Below, in pieces: positions 40,666-50,845 of a stretch of DNA of 64,000 nucleotides. The position numbers and the translations under genes are program-made. The DNA is from Plantactinospora soyae. GTDB lineage: Bacteria; Actinomycetota; Actinomycetes; Mycobacteriales; Micromonosporaceae. The first letter of the stretch is position 1. Each line of letters begins with the position of its first letter. The DNA is taken from positions 930,001 through 994,000 of the forward strand of contig NZ_JADBEB010000001.1 of NCBI RefSeq assembly GCF_014874095.1, read 5' to 3'. The notes beneath the pieces were generated by a model. That model did no database searches, was not told where the DNA came from, and was given only the letters and a program-made list of their open reading frames with translations.

Positions 40666-41934
40666 CTACGTCGGGTCGGCGGCGAGGGCCTGCTCCATGC
40701 GTACCTCGGCAAGTGCCTCGGCTCGGGCGATCGAGCCGGCGGGCATCGCCGCGACCACCGCGGCGGCCGCCACCGCCGCACCGGCGAAGAGGAACGCCCA
40801 CGGTACGCCGACCTGGTCGGCCAGGACCCCGGCTCCGGCGCCACCCGCGGCGCTGGCCGCCACCGCCACGGTGACGACCCAGGTGTACGCCTCGTTGAGC
40901 ATGCTGGCCGGCGAGATCCGCCCGACCATGGTGTTCTCCAGGGTGAGCGCGGGTGCGATGGTCGCACCGCCGACCACCAGCGCGATGCCGAGCGCGACCG
41001 GGCCGGGCATCACCGCGAAGACCGCGAAGGTGGCCGCGAGCAGGCCGAGCAGTTGGGCGAACTGCCGTGCGGCGTTGCGGGACGGTTTGCGGGTGCCGAA
41101 CCAGATCCCGCCGATCGCGCTGCCGGTGCCCCACATCGCGAGCAGGATCCCGGCCACGCTCTCCGCGTTGTCCACGTCGTGCCCGGAGGCGTACGCCGGA
41201 ACGGCCACCCCGGCCGCGCCGAACGCGATGCCGAGGCCGGCGACGCAGAACAGCAGGGCGGGGAATCCACCGACCCGCAGCGGGCCGAGTCCCTTGGCGT
41301 GGCTGTCGGTCGGATGCGGGCGCCAGCCGCGCATCACCGGGCCGAGGGCGACGATCGCCGTACCGGCCAGTGTGACCACCGCCGCTCCGATCAGCGCCGC
41401 CGCGGCGTCGGCCACCAGTATGAAGACCGCGACCAGTGTCGGGCCGATCACGAAGACCAGCTCGAACAGGGACGTCTCGGCGGCGAGTGCGGTGTTGCGC
41501 AGGGCGTACCGGCCGGAGGCGGGGTCGGTCAGGTCGTTCCAGGCGCCCCGGATGGCGGCGGTCAACGGTGGGTACGTCGCCCCGGCCACCGCCGAGGCGA
41601 CGAAGATCAGCGTCAGTCCGTCCGAGCCGGCGCGGCTGGCGAGCAGCAGTCCGATCAGCGCCACCGGATGGGCCACGGCGGTGATCAGTAGTACCCGGCT
41701 CGGCCCGATCCGGTCCGCGATCCGGCCGGCGATCGGGCTGAGCGCGGCACCCGCGAGCGCGTACACCCCACCGGCGACGGCGGCCAGTGCGTACCGGCCG
41801 GTGACCTGTTCGACGACCAGCAGCAGCGCCAGTGGGGTCATGCCGATGCCGAGTCTGCCGATGATGCCGGCGATCAGCAGCATCGGCGCACCTGGAATTC
41901 GCCAGACTCCCAGGTACTGACGCAGCGCGGTCAC
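40666..41934 (-). CDS. MFS transporter
   Basis: Twelve-helix carrier of 422 residues. It has the MFS loop [14 protein letters not shown] after helix 2, a central cytoplasmic loop with [16 protein letters not shown] between the halves, and further helices to about 400. GTG start with GAGGGGG upstream. It lacks the DHA2 length and signature; the substrate is unknown. Similar YbfB- or DHA1-like carriers in actinobacteria are efflux pumps. It stands alone. Confidence 0.85.
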   Translation of the reverse strand: MTALRQYLGVWRIPGAPMLLIAGIIGRLGIGMTPLALLLVVEQVTGRYALAAVAGGVYALAGAALSPIAGRIADRIGPSRVLLITAVAHPVALIGLLLASRAGSDGLTLIFVASAVAGATYPPLTAAIRGAWNDLTDPASGRYALRNTALAAETSLFELVFVIGPTLVAVFILVADAAAALIGAAVVTLAGTAIVALGPVMRGWRPHPTDSHAKGLGPLRVGGFPALLFCVAGLGIAFGAAGVAVPAYASGHDVDNAESVAGILLAMWGTGSAIGGIWFGTRKPSRNAARQFAQLLGLLAATFAVFAVMPGPVALGIALVVGGATIAPALTLENTMVGRISPASMLNEAYTWVVTVAVAASAAGGAGAGVLADQVGVPWAFLFAGAAVAAAAVVAAMPAGSIARAEALAEVRMEQALAADPT

Positions 41935-42100
41935 GGGTGGAACCCCCTCGGGTCGGTCGTACGGGTAACGAGCGGAAGACCTACCGACCCTAACGTGAGC
42001 CCTGCACGGGTTGAACCGGATTAGGCGCTACGTCACCACGCGTACCACCGCCACCAGGACCACGCCAAAGGACCTCGCGGGGGCGGGCGCACACAAAAGC

Positions 42101-42135
42101 CGGCCCCCGGCTACTTCCGTAGGAGCCGGGGGCCG
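42101..42135 (-). terminator. Intrinsic terminator after htpX
   Basis: CGGCCCCCGGCT and AGCCGGGGGCCG form a perfect 12-bp stem with an 11-base loop. Read leftward it is followed by GGCTTTTGTG. It lies 32 bases beyond the htpX stop. Confidence 0.75.
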
Positions 42136-42166
42136 ACTGGCTGTGGGGAGAGGGAACGGGGGCAGG

Positions 42167-43048
42167 TCAGCGCTGGAACTGGACCGGACCGCTGTTGGCG
42201 GCCATCTGCTCCAGGCGGCGTACCCGCTCCTCCATCTTCGGGTGGGTGGAGAAGAGGCTGGCCATCCCGCCACCCTTGAACGGGTTGTCGATCATCAGGT
42301 GGGCGGTGCTGGTCAGCCGGTTGTCGGCCGGCAACGGCATCCGCTGGGTCCCGTTGTGGATCTTCCGGAGGGCGCTGGCGAGGGCCAGCGGGTCCTTGGT
42401 CAGCGTCGCGCCGGAGGCGTCCGCCTGGAACTCCCGGTTACGGCTGATCGCCAGCTGGATCACCGAGGCCGCGATCGGGCCGAGGATCAGCATCAACAGC
42501 AGGGCCGCCGGGTTCGGCGAGTCCTCGTCGTCCCCACCGCCCAGCGGAATGAACCAGGCCAGGTAGGCGAGCGTGGTGATGATGCCGGCCAGGCCGGCGG
42601 CGACGCTGGAGATCAGGATGTCCCGGTTGTAGACGTGGGACAGCTCGTGACCGATGACGCCCCGCAGCTCCCGGTAGTCCAGGATCTGCGTGATGCCCGT
42701 CGTCACCGCGACCGCCGCGTGCTGGGGGTTACGCCCCGTGGCGAACGCGTTGGGCTGCATGGTCGGGCTGACGTACAGCCGGGGCATCGGCTGGCCGGCC
42801 TCGGTGGCCAGCTCCCGGACCATCTGGTAGAGCGCGGGGAACTCGGCCTCGGTGACCGGTTTCGCCCGCATCGACCGCAGCGCGAGCTTGTCCGACCAGA
42901 AGTAGCTGCCGGCGTTCATCGCCAGCGAGAGCAGTACGGCGATCACCAGACCGCCACCTCCGCCGAACCCGTAACCGACGCCGAGGATCAGAGCGGTGAG
43001 CAGGCCAAGTAGCGCGGCCGTCTTGAGCCGGTTGTGATGGCTATGCAC
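42167..43048 (-). CDS. htpX: HtpX zinc metalloprotease
   Basis: Membrane protease of 293 residues for quality control of membrane proteins. Two helices at 10-50, then the active-site GVIGHELSHVYNRD (HExxH). A second pair of helices (SSVAAGLAGIITTLAYLAWF, ALLLMLILGPIAASVIQLAI) is followed by NREFQADASGA with the third zinc ligand Glu. GTG 43048 with AAGGAG in front was preferred over a longer upstream frame. It is followed by a strong terminator. Confidence 0.93.
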   Translation of the reverse strand: MHSHHNRLKTAALLGLLTALILGVGYGFGGGGGLVIAVLLSLAMNAGSYFWSDKLALRSMRAKPVTEAEFPALYQMVRELATEAGQPMPRLYVSPTMQPNAFATGRNPQHAAVAVTTGITQILDYRELRGVIGHELSHVYNRDILISSVAAGLAGIITTLAYLAWFIPLGGGDDEDSPNPAALLLMLILGPIAASVIQLAISRNREFQADASGATLTKDPLALASALRKIHNGTQRMPLPADNRLTSTAHLMIDNPFKGGGMASLFSTHPKMEERVRRLEQMAANSGPVQFQR

Positions 43049-43158
43049 GGTAACTCCTTCGGTGCGCGGGTAGGTGGACCCGCTGACCGGTTCAACAACG
43101 GGGTACCCCGTCAACAATCCAGATATGACTGTGAGTTACCTGGGAACGCGAACGATTG

Positions 43159-44784
43159 TCACAGTCCGGCGACGTCCAGGAGAAGTTGTGGGGCGAACCC
43201 GACGACGATCGCGACCAGGGTGGCGACGGCCAGCGCGGCGACGACCGCCCAGCTCGGCCGGACCGGGCCGGTGGCCGGCACCGGTGCGTCGACCGGCAGG
43301 GCCGGGGCACCGGGATCGGCCGGGACGACCGGGGCGGCGGCGGCATCCCCGGCCCGGGGCGCCACCGGCTCCGGCGCGTAGAGCGTCGCGGCGACCCGTA
43401 GGTAGTAGGCGAGCCCGACCACCGCGTTCAGCGCCACCACCAGGCCGAGCCAGCCGGCTCCGCCGTCCAGCAGCGATCGCACGATGGTGACCTTCGCGAA
43501 GAGTCCGGCCAGCCCCGGCGGCAGCCCGGCCAGCCCGACCAGCGCGAGCACGAACGCCGCACCGACCCAGGGCCGGCGCCGGGCCGCGCCCCGGTAGTCC
43601 TCGATCTCGCCACCGTCCGCCACCGCCGGGCGCAGCGCGACGACGGCGGCGAACGCGGCCAGTTCCAACACCACGTAGAAGATCGTGTACGCCACCGCGG
43701 CGGCCACCGCCGTGTCGAGTGCCTCCGGGGTCCGGCCGGCGGACAACGCCAGGGCGCCCAGCGGGGCGACGATGTAGCCGGCCTGGGCCACCGAGGACCA
43801 GGCCAGCAGCCGGACCATCCGGCGCTGCCGCAGCGCGACCAGGTTCCCGACGGTCATGGTGAGTACGGCCACCGCCGCCAGCACCGGACCGGACACGCTC
43901 GCCGGCAGCGCGATCGCGGTGACCGCGAGCAGTGCGACCACGCCACCGAGCTTCGAGGCGGTGGAGAGGTACGCGGCCACCGGAACCGGCGCCCCGTCAT
44001 AGGTGGCCGGGGCCCACGCGTGGAACGGCACCGCCGCCACCTTGAAAGCCAGCCCGAGCACCACCAGCGCGACCGCGGCCACGGTGAGCGGCAGGTCCAG
44101 CAGCCCCGGATCGGCCGCCACCGCCCCACCGGACGGGTTGAGCACCGCCCCGCCGGACGGGTTGACCGCCGACCCGTCGACTCCGAAGACGGTGCCGAGC
44201 CGGCTCAGGTGCACCACGCCGGTGACCGCGTAGAGCAGCGCGGCGCCGAGCAGGGTCACCGCGGTCGCCACCACACTCACCACGAAGAAGGTCAGTGCCG
44301 CCTCGGCGCCGGCCACACTGCGGTGCCGGAGCCCGACCAGCACGTACAGCGGCAGCGTCAGCGTCTCCAGCGCCACGACCAGGGTGATCAGGTCACCGGC
44401 CGCGCCGAGGACCACGCCGCCGGTCATCGAGCAGGCGAGCAGGAAGCAGTACTCCCCCGACGGCACCTCGCCGGCCCGCAGCAGCGGCGCGGAGAGCGCC
44501 AGCACACCGAGGGTGAGCAGCGCGAACAGGCAGCCGACCACGGCCGCCCGGCCACCGGCCAGGTAGGAGCAGGCGTCGCCGACACAGAACGTCCGGCGGG
44601 TACCGGCGGCGCCGACCAGGACCGCGCCGAGCGCGGTGGCGACGGCCCCGGCGGCGAAGACCGCCACCGTCGCGCCGCGCCGGGCGATCAGCAGGTCGGC
44701 CAGCAGCACGAGTACGGCGGTGCCGGCCGCCAGGTACGCCGGCAGCAGCGCCACGTTGTCGACGGTCTGGATCACGGGATCCAC
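43159..44784 (-). CDS. nuoN: NADH-quinone oxidoreductase subunit N
   Basis: Proton-pumping antiporter-like subunit of complex I, 541 residues with about 14 helices. The conserved Glu is in VVALETLTLPLYVLVGLR and the central Lys is in AFKVAAVPFHAWAPATYDGA. LVALRQRRMVRLLAWSSVAQ is the family segment before the C-terminal helices. An Ala/Pro-rich loop near 490-510 before the last helix is lineage-specific. Last gene of the I-J-K-L-M-N series, 13 bases after nuoM. Confidence 0.93.
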   Translation of the reverse strand: MDPVIQTVDNVALLPAYLAAGTAVLVLLADLLIARRGATVAVFAAGAVATALGAVLVGAAGTRRTFCVGDACSYLAGGRAAVVGCLFALLTLGVLALSAPLLRAGEVPSGEYCFLLACSMTGGVVLGAAGDLITLVVALETLTLPLYVLVGLRHRSVAGAEAALTFFVVSVVATAVTLLGAALLYAVTGVVHLSRLGTVFGVDGSAVNPSGGAVLNPSGGAVAADPGLLDLPLTVAAVALVVLGLAFKVAAVPFHAWAPATYDGAPVPVAAYLSTASKLGGVVALLAVTAIALPASVSGPVLAAVAVLTMTVGNLVALRQRRMVRLLAWSSVAQAGYIVAPLGALALSAGRTPEALDTAVAAAVAYTIFYVVLELAAFAAVVALRPAVADGGEIEDYRGAARRRPWVGAAFVLALVGLAGLPPGLAGLFAKVTIVRSLLDGGAGWLGLVVALNAVVGLAYYLRVAATLYAPEPVAPRAGDAAAAPVVPADPGAPALPVDAPVPATGPVRPSWAVVAALAVATLVAIVVGFAPQLLLDVAGL

Positions 44785-44797
44785 CGGAGAACGGTGC

Positions 44798-46321
44798 TCA
44801 TCGGATCGCCTCCAGCAGTGCCCCGACCGGCACCTCGGCGTAGCCGAGCACCAGGGTCGGGGCCAACCCGATCGCGAGGGCGAGCAGCACCAGCGGTCCC
44901 CAGGCGGCCAGCTCGGCTCCGGCCAGTCCCGGCGTCAGGGTCAGAACCGCCGGTGTCGTCGGACCGTGGGTGACCCGGCGCAGCAGCCGGAGCAGGTACG
45001 CCGCCGTCAGCGCCCCGCCCAGCGCCGCGAGTACGGCCAGCGTGGTCCAGAACGGCCCGCCGACCCGCCACGCGGCGACCACCGCGAACGCCTCCCCCCA
45101 GAACCCGGCGAGACCGGGCAGCCCGAGTGAGGCGATCGCGGCGAAGCCGAGCAGCCCGGCCAACCGGGGTGTGCTCTCCCGCAGCCCGCCCAGCTCGGCC
45201 AGCGACCCGGTGTGCGTCCGGTCCTTGATCGCCCCGGCGAGGAAGAAGAGCAGGCCGGTGATGACGCCGTGCGCGATGTTGCCGATCAGGGCGGCCTGGA
45301 TGCCGGTGGCGGTCAGCGTGGCGACCCCGAGCAGCACGAAACCCATGTGCCCGACGCTGGAGTACGCGATCAGCCGCTTCAACTCGCTCTGCGCCAGGCA
45401 GACCAGCGAGCCGACGATGATCGCCGCCACCGCGAGCGTACCGAGCACCGGCGCGGCCCACCTGGCCCCCTCCGGCGCGACTCCGACCGCGACCCGGATC
45501 AGCCCGTACGTGCCCATCTTCAGCAGTACCCCGGCCAGGATGACGCTGCCCACGGTCGGCGCCTGGGTGTGCGCGTCCGGCAGCCAGGAGTGCAGCGGCC
45601 AGAGCGGACTCTTCACCGCGAACGCGATCGCGAGCAGGGTGAACGCGGCCAACTGGGTACCCCGGGACAGCTCGCCGCCGCCGGTCAGGTCGACCAGGTC
45701 GGCGGTGCCGGCGGCGGTGACCACGGTGAAGACGCCGACCAGCAGCAGCACCGAGCCGAAGAGGGTGTAGAGGGCGAACTTCCGGGCCGCGTGCCGCCGG
45801 TCCTCGCCACCCCAGATCGCGATGATCGCGTACATCGGCAGCAGTACGACCTCGAAGAAGAGGAAGAAGAGCACGAGGTCGAGAGCGAGGAAGGTGCCCA
45901 GGATGCCGACCTCGACGACCAGCAGCAGTGCGACCAGGGTCCGGCCCCGCCCCGGCGCCGGCACCCGCCACGCCGTGTACGCGCAGCAGAGCAGCGTCAG
46001 CAGCGCGGTCAGCACCACGAGCGGATAGGACACTCCGTCGACCCCGAGGTGGAACCGCAGGTCGAGACCGGGTACCCAGGTCAGGTCGAGGTCGTGCCAG
46101 GGCCGTACGCCGGGTCCGCCGGCGCCACGCGGACGGTAGCCGAACCAGTTGCCGTCCGCGCCGAGCGCCAACAGCACACTGAGTACGAAGGCGACCGCCG
46201 CGAAGGCCGTACCGGTGATCCGGGCTGCCCGGTCGACCCGGGCCGGCAGTACGGCGAGCACCGCCGCGCCCAGTGCGGGCAGCGCCAGTACGGCGACCAG
46301 TCCGATCGCGCCGAGGCTCAT
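44798..46321 (-). CDS. nuoM: NADH-quinone oxidoreductase subunit M
   Basis: Antiporter-like membrane subunit of complex I, 507 residues, about 14 helices. LVLFFLFFEVVLLPMYAIIA carries the conserved Glu, AIAFAVKSPLWPLHSWLPDA the pump Lys, and SELKRLIAYSSVGHMGFVLL the mid-membrane motif. Gaps of 22 bases to nuoL and 13 to nuoN fit one transcript. Confidence 0.95.
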   Translation of the reverse strand: MSLGAIGLVAVLALPALGAAVLAVLPARVDRAARITGTAFAAVAFVLSVLLALGADGNWFGYRPRGAGGPGVRPWHDLDLTWVPGLDLRFHLGVDGVSYPLVVLTALLTLLCCAYTAWRVPAPGRGRTLVALLLVVEVGILGTFLALDLVLFFLFFEVVLLPMYAIIAIWGGEDRRHAARKFALYTLFGSVLLLVGVFTVVTAAGTADLVDLTGGGELSRGTQLAAFTLLAIAFAVKSPLWPLHSWLPDAHTQAPTVGSVILAGVLLKMGTYGLIRVAVGVAPEGARWAAPVLGTLAVAAIIVGSLVCLAQSELKRLIAYSSVGHMGFVLLGVATLTATGIQAALIGNIAHGVITGLLFFLAGAIKDRTHTGSLAELGGLRESTPRLAGLLGFAAIASLGLPGLAGFWGEAFAVVAAWRVGGPFWTTLAVLAALGGALTAAYLLRLLRRVTHGPTTPAVLTLTPGLAGAELAAWGPLVLLALAIGLAPTLVLGYAEVPVGALLEAIR

Positions 46322-46343
46322 CCCGGTACCCCGCTCCGTCGGC

Positions 46344-48260
46344 TCATGCGGAGCCCCCCAGCGCCACGGCGGCGATGCCGAGCAGCAGGGCCCCGGCCAG
46401 CACCGCGACCACCGCCCGGGGTACCCCGGCCCGGTGCAGCAGGTCCAGCCCGCCGCCCAGACCCGCCGTACCCCGACCGGTCCCCTCGACGGCGCCGTCC
46501 ACCACCGTCTCGTCGATCCGGCGGGCGAGCCGGCCGAGCGCCCGCACCGGACGTACGACGAGCGCGTGCTGGACCTCGTCGAGCCAGAAGGCCTGGGCGA
46601 AGGCCGGGCGCAGCGGCCCCAGGCCGGTCGCCGGGTCGGCGGCCGGATCGGCCCGCCAACGCCACCAGGCGAGCCCCGCGCCGAGCAGCAGCAGCGCCAC
46701 CGGGATGATCAGGAAGGCGTCCAGGTGTGCCTCGTCCAGGGCGAGCGCGGACCGGAACGGGGGCACGAAGACCGCGAAGCCGAGCGCCACGCTCGGCACC
46801 GTGAGCAGCAGTACCGGCCAGCGCATCAGTCCGGGCGGATCGTGCGGCGCCCCGATCGGGGTGTGCGCGGGTGCGGTGGCCGGCGCGTCGATGCCGGCGG
46901 AGTCGTCCATCGGATGGGTCTGGGCGCGGGACGCGCCGAGGAAGGTACGCAGCAACAGGCGGGCGGCGTACCAGGCGGTCAGCCCGACCCCGACCAGCCC
47001 GGTGATCCAGACCAGCCAGCCGACCCAGGCGGGCGCCGGGCCGGTGTGGTGCCGGGCCGCCTGCTCGGCGACGACCAGGATGCCGTCCTTGCTCCAGAAC
47101 CCGGCCAGCGGCGGCACCCCGGCCAGCGCGCCGAGCCCGATCGCGGTACACCAGAAGGTCACCGGCATCGGCCGGCGCAGCCCGCCCATCGCGGACATCA
47201 GGTTGCTGCCGACGGCGTGGATCACCGCTCCGGCGGCGAGGAACAGCAGCGCCTTGAACGCGGCGTGGCTGAGCAGGTGGAACAGCGCGGCGGGCGGCGA
47301 ACCGACGGCGAGCGCCCCGGCCATGTAGCCGAGTTGGGAGACCGTCGACCAGGCCAGTACCCGCTTGATGTCGTCCTGCGCGGTGGCGGCCAGCGCACCG
47401 AGCAGCAGGGTGATCGCGGCCATCACCCCGAGTACGGCCAGCGCGGCCGGTGCCCGTTCGAAGAGTGGGAAGAGCCGGGTCACCGCGTAGATCCCGGCCG
47501 CCACCATCGTGGCGGCGTGGATCAGCGCCGAGATCGGGGTTGGGCCGGCCATCGCGTCCGGCAACCAGGTGTGCAGCGGGAACTGGGCGCTCTTTCCGGC
47601 CACCCCGGCGAGCAGCAGCAGGCAGGCGGCGGTCAGCGTACCGGGGCTGAAGTCGTGGGCCAGCACGTCGGAGATCCGGAAACTGCCGGCCGAGACGCCG
47701 AGCACCACGATGCCGAGCAGGAAGCCGACGTCCCCGACCCGGGTCACCAGGAACGCCTTCACGGCGGCGGCCGGTGCCTCCGGCAGCCGGCGGTCGTGAC
47801 CGATGAGGAGATAGGAGCAGATGCCCATCACCTCCCAGCCGACCAGCAGCATGATCAGGTCACCGGCTACCACCACCAGCAGCATCGCGGCGGTGAAGAG
47901 GCTGATCTGCGCCGCGTACGGGGCGTAGCGGTCGTCGTCGTGCAGGTAGCCGACCGAGTAGACCTGGACGGCCAGCGCCACCACCGCCACCGCGACCGCC
48001 ACCAGCGCGGCGGCCGGGTCGAGCCGGACGCCGAGCGTGACCGACAGCCCGCCGAAATCGATCCACTCGGCGGTCGACTCGGTGCCGCCATGGTCGATCG
48101 TGATGGCGAGCGCCACCGCACAGACCAGCGCCGCCGCCGCGCCGCCGATGCCGAGGCCGGCCGCGACCGCCCGGGACCGCTGCGGCAGCAGCAGTCCGAC
48201 CAGGGCCAGCCCGAAGGGTACGGCCGGCAGCAGCGCGCCGAGCGTCTGCGCGCCAGTCAT
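46344..48260 (-). CDS. nuoL: NADH-quinone oxidoreductase subunit L
   Basis: Largest antiporter-like subunit, 638 residues. WEVMGICSYLLIGH includes the conserved Glu; GKSAQFPLHTWLPDAMAGPT and PISALIHAATMVAAGIYAV the pump Lys and the broken helix; DDIKRVLAWSTVSQLGYMAG the family motif. The C-terminal lateral helix region (EAHLDAFLIIPVALLLLGAG and beyond) is present. Its start overlaps the nuoK stop by 4 bases. Confidence 0.95.
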   Translation of the reverse strand: MTGAQTLGALLPAVPFGLALVGLLLPQRSRAVAAGLGIGGAAAALVCAVALAITIDHGGTESTAEWIDFGGLSVTLGVRLDPAAALVAVAVAVVALAVQVYSVGYLHDDDRYAPYAAQISLFTAAMLLVVVAGDLIMLLVGWEVMGICSYLLIGHDRRLPEAPAAAVKAFLVTRVGDVGFLLGIVVLGVSAGSFRISDVLAHDFSPGTLTAACLLLLAGVAGKSAQFPLHTWLPDAMAGPTPISALIHAATMVAAGIYAVTRLFPLFERAPAALAVLGVMAAITLLLGALAATAQDDIKRVLAWSTVSQLGYMAGALAVGSPPAALFHLLSHAAFKALLFLAAGAVIHAVGSNLMSAMGGLRRPMPVTFWCTAIGLGALAGVPPLAGFWSKDGILVVAEQAARHHTGPAPAWVGWLVWITGLVGVGLTAWYAARLLLRTFLGASRAQTHPMDDSAGIDAPATAPAHTPIGAPHDPPGLMRWPVLLLTVPSVALGFAVFVPPFRSALALDEAHLDAFLIIPVALLLLGAGLAWWRWRADPAADPATGLGPLRPAFAQAFWLDEVQHALVVRPVRALGRLARRIDETVVDGAVEGTGRGTAGLGGGLDLLHRAGVPRAVVAVLAGALLLGIAAVALGGSA

Positions 48261-48742
48261 CGGACCGGCCCCGTCGACGGCCCTGTCTTCGGTCCGGTCG
48301 ACCGTCCACCCGCTGGCCCCGTCGCCACCGCCGTTGCCGCTCCCGTCCTCGCTGGCGCGTCCATGATCCCGCGTGGGCCGGCGTCGGGGGTGTGCTCGTC
48401 GAGGCGTACGTCGTCGATCGCCACCGTGCCACGCAGCCGGTAGAGCTGGAGCACGATCGCCAGCCCCACCCCGACCTCGGCAGCGGCGATCACGATGACG
48501 AAGAGCGTGAACGCCTGTCCGGTGAACGGCAGCGCACCGGTCTCGGGGGTGCCGGCCGGTGCCGCCGTACCGAGGGCCGCGTGCAGCGGTGCCGCGTTCG
48601 CGGTGACCAGGAGCAGATTGACCGCGTTGAGCATCAGCTCGACCGCCATCAGCACCAGTACGGCGTTGCGGCGGCGCAGTACGCCGTACACGCCCAGCCC
48701 GAAGAGGGCGGCGGCGATGACGTACGGGATGACGGGTCTCAT
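48257..48742 (-). CDS. nuoK: NADH-quinone oxidoreductase subunit K with long C-terminal extension
   Basis: Three-helix subunit. The canonical part ([60 protein letters not shown]) holds the two conserved membrane Glu. The usual length is about 100 residues; here 161, because of a Thr/Gly/Pro-rich tail after about 120, whose role is unknown. Overlaps nuoJ and nuoL by 4 bases each. Confidence 0.93.
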   Translation of the reverse strand: MRPVIPYVIAAALFGLGVYGVLRRRNAVLVLMAVELMLNAVNLLLVTANAAPLHAALGTAAPAGTPETGALPFTGQAFTLFVIVIAAAEVGVGLAIVLQLYRLRGTVAIDDVRLDEHTPDAGPRGIMDAPARTGAATAVATGPAGGRSTGPKTGPSTGPVR

Positions 48743-49242
48743 TGCCGCCGCCCCGGAATCCGTACGCTGATCGCGATCGCCCCGACCAGGGCGGAGAGCA
48801 GCAGTACGGAGAGCACCTCGAACGGCAGTACCCAGGACTGGAAGAGCTCGGCGCCCAACTGCTCGGCCGTCCCCGGCTCCGGCAGGTCGACTGTGGACCA
48901 GCGGAACGCGTCGACCAGCAGGGCGGCCAGGCCCAGCCCGGTCCCGCCGCCGATCAGCGCGGCCGGCCAGCCGGGACGGTCGAGGTCGTCGGCGGCGCCG
49001 ATCGGTGCCCGGGTCAGCATCACCGCGAAGAGCAGCAGCACCACGACCGCGCCGACGTAGATCAGCAACTGCACCCAGGCCACCAGCTCGGCGGTGAGTA
49101 CCAGGTAGAGCCCGGCGACCGCGCCGAGGCAGACCACCAGGTAGAGGCCGGCCCGGACCAGGTGCCGGGTGGCGACCACCAGCACGCCGGCACCGACCGC
49201 GACCGCTCCCAGGGCGATCATCAGTACGTCCGCGGCCGTCAC
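48739..49242 (-). CDS. nuoJ: NADH-quinone oxidoreductase subunit J
   Basis: Membrane subunit of 167 residues with five helices. [20 protein letters not shown] and [20 protein letters not shown] with AVMLT are conserved; the latter is the mid-membrane helix coupled to quinone reduction. The C-terminal helix is [18 protein letters not shown]. Overlaps nuoI and nuoK by 4 bases. Confidence 0.93.
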   Translation of the reverse strand: MTAADVLMIALGAVAVGAGVLVVATRHLVRAGLYLVVCLGAVAGLYLVLTAELVAWVQLLIYVGAVVVLLLFAVMLTRAPIGAADDLDRPGWPAALIGGGTGLGLAALLVDAFRWSTVDLPEPGTAEQLGAELFQSWVLPFEVLSVLLLSALVGAIAISVRIPGRRQ

Positions 49243-49958
49243 GGCGGCTCCTCACCCGCTGGCGGAGCCGACGTCGGACCATCGACCGCTGGTGGAACCG
49301 ACGTCGGGCCATCGACCGCTGGCGGAGCAGATGTCGGACCGGCGACCGCTGGCGGAGCAGATGTCGGACCGTCGGCCGTCGGACGGGTGGGTGCGGGGCG
49401 GGCGGAGCGCTGGGGGCGTACCGCCGGGCCGGCCGACCGGTCCCCGGCCGCGCCGGAGGTGGCGGCCTTGCGCGCGGCGGCCTCCTCCTTCGCCGGCTCA
49501 CCGTTCGGGTCGTGCGCGGGCGGCGGCGGCACGGTGGCCATCCACTCCCCGAGGTGCTCCTTGTCGTGCAGCAGGTTCCGGATGTCGTACTCGGCGTACT
49601 CGAACTCCGGGGACCAGAAGAGCGCGTCGAAGGGGCAGACCTCGATGCAGATGCCGCAGTACATGCAGAGCGAGAAGTCGATGTCGAACTTGTCCAGCAC
49701 GTTGCGCTGACGCGGCCGGGCCGCCCCGGGCACCGCGACCTCCTCCTTGTGGGAGTCGATGTAGATGCACCAGTCCGGGCACTCCCGGGCGCAGAGCATG
49801 CAGACCGTGCAGTTCTCCTCCGACAGCGCGATGACGCCCCGGGAGCGCGGCGGCAGCTCGGGGGCGACGTCCGGGTACTGCTGGGTGTGCGAGCGACGGG
49901 TCATCGTCTTCAGGGTGACGGCCAGCCCCTTCGCCAGCCCCTCGCCCGGGATGCTCAT
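49239..49958 (-). CDS. nuoI: NADH-quinone oxidoreductase subunit I with repeated C-terminal tail
   Basis: Iron-sulphur subunit of 239 residues carrying clusters N6a and N6b. [12 protein letters not shown] (Cys50, 53, 56, 60) and [12 protein letters not shown] (Cys98, 101, 104, 108) are the two 4Fe-4S motifs. The canonical protein ends near 150. A tail of about 85 residues follows, finishing in four 10-residue repeats [10 protein letters not shown], encoded by 30-bp units at about 49260-49380. First gene of the I-N block; nuoH, its usual neighbour, lies 3.3 kb away. Confidence 0.93.
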   Translation of the reverse strand: MSIPGEGLAKGLAVTLKTMTRRSHTQQYPDVAPELPPRSRGVIALSEENCTVCMLCARECPDWCIYIDSHKEEVAVPGAARPRQRNVLDKFDIDFSLCMYCGICIEVCPFDALFWSPEFEYAEYDIRNLLHDKEHLGEWMATVPPPPAHDPNGEPAKEEAAARKAATSGAAGDRSAGPAVRPQRSARPAPTRPTADGPTSAPPAVAGPTSAPPAVDGPTSVPPAVDGPTSAPPAGEEPP

Positions 49959-50145
49959 GCCCGCGCCCCGCCGGTACCTGGCGCCGCCGCGCTGCGCTCG
50001 CTCATGCGCCCCATCCTGCCGTGTCGGCCGCCCCGGCGCGACCACCCCCGACCAGTTGAGGCGGTACCGTGGCTCTGGGTGACCCGCCAGCCACCCGCGA
50101 CAAGGAGCGGCCCACCGGCGATCCGGACGGTTCGGCCTTGGCGGC

Positions 50146-50835
50146 TCAGCTCTTCGAGCGGCGTAGTCGCTGTTCGAAGCCGTCGAGCATGGCTTGCAGG
50201 GTGAGTTCGTAGTGGGCGTCTGGGTCGTAGCCGCCAGCAACGGCCTTGGCCAGGTTGGGGTAGTGCGAGATGAGCGCGGCGGCCTCGTCCGGAGCGGTGG
50301 TCGGGCCGCCGACGGGCTGGCCGACCTCGACGAGGAGTTGCCCGATGGTGTAGGAGCGCAGTGAGCTGATCATTATCAGCAGGTCGTGCTCGGTGAATCC
50401 GACGTCGCGCAGCAGCCCGATCGTGCGGTCGCCGAAAGCCATCAGCGACGGCGCGTAGCTGGGCCGGGTCGCCAACACCAGCAGCACGTTCGGGTGCTGG
50501 CGCAGCACGGTACGGAACTGGCACATGAGGGCGACAAGCTGCTCGCGCCAGCTATCTTCCCGGTTCAGGGTGTCGAGGCCGACGGTGACCTCGCCGAAGA
50601 CCGCCTCGACGACGCCGTCGAAGAGCGCGGACTTGTTGGGGAGGTGGTGGTAGAACGCCATCGGGTTGACGCCCAATTCGGCGCCGAGTTTGCGCATCGA
50701 GAGCCCCTCGACGCCGTCGCGGTCGAGCATCGCCAGCGCTATCCGGATGATGTACTCGCGGGTGAGCGCCCGGCGGACCGGCCGACCCTCGGCGTCGGCG
50801 CCAAGTGGATTCCCGCTGTTGGGGCGCCGTGTCAT
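50146..50835 (-). CDS. TetR family transcriptional regulator
   Basis: Repressor of 229 residues. The N-terminal HTH ([60 protein letters not shown]) is of the classic TetR(class)-C type. The C-terminal domain, about 80-220, has [20 protein letters not shown] and further helices. It is co-directional with the hydrolase gene, 10 bases after it. Direct repeats in the promoter of that gene are its likely target. Confidence 0.9.
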   Translation of the reverse strand: MTRRPNSGNPLGADAEGRPVRRALTREYIIRIALAMLDRDGVEGLSMRKLGAELGVNPMAFYHHLPNKSALFDGVVEAVFGEVTVGLDTLNREDSWREQLVALMCQFRTVLRQHPNVLLVLATRPSYAPSLMAFGDRTIGLLRDVGFTEHDLLIMISSLRSYTIGQLLVEVGQPVGGPTTAPDEAAALISHYPNLAKAVAGGYDPDAHYELTLQAMLDGFEQRLRRSKS

Positions 50836-50845
50836 GCCGTCGAGA

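Noticed and set aside
46149-48443. A 764-codon open frame on the + strand opposite nuoL and nuoM
   Set aside because: It is the mirror of codon-biased high-GC genes. Its composition (Gly/Arg/Gln/His repeats) is not protein-like, and nuoL/nuoM are certain.
49260-49380. Possible CRISPR or regulatory repeat array in nuoI
   Set aside because: The 30-bp units are contiguous, in frame and without spacers; they encode a protein tail.
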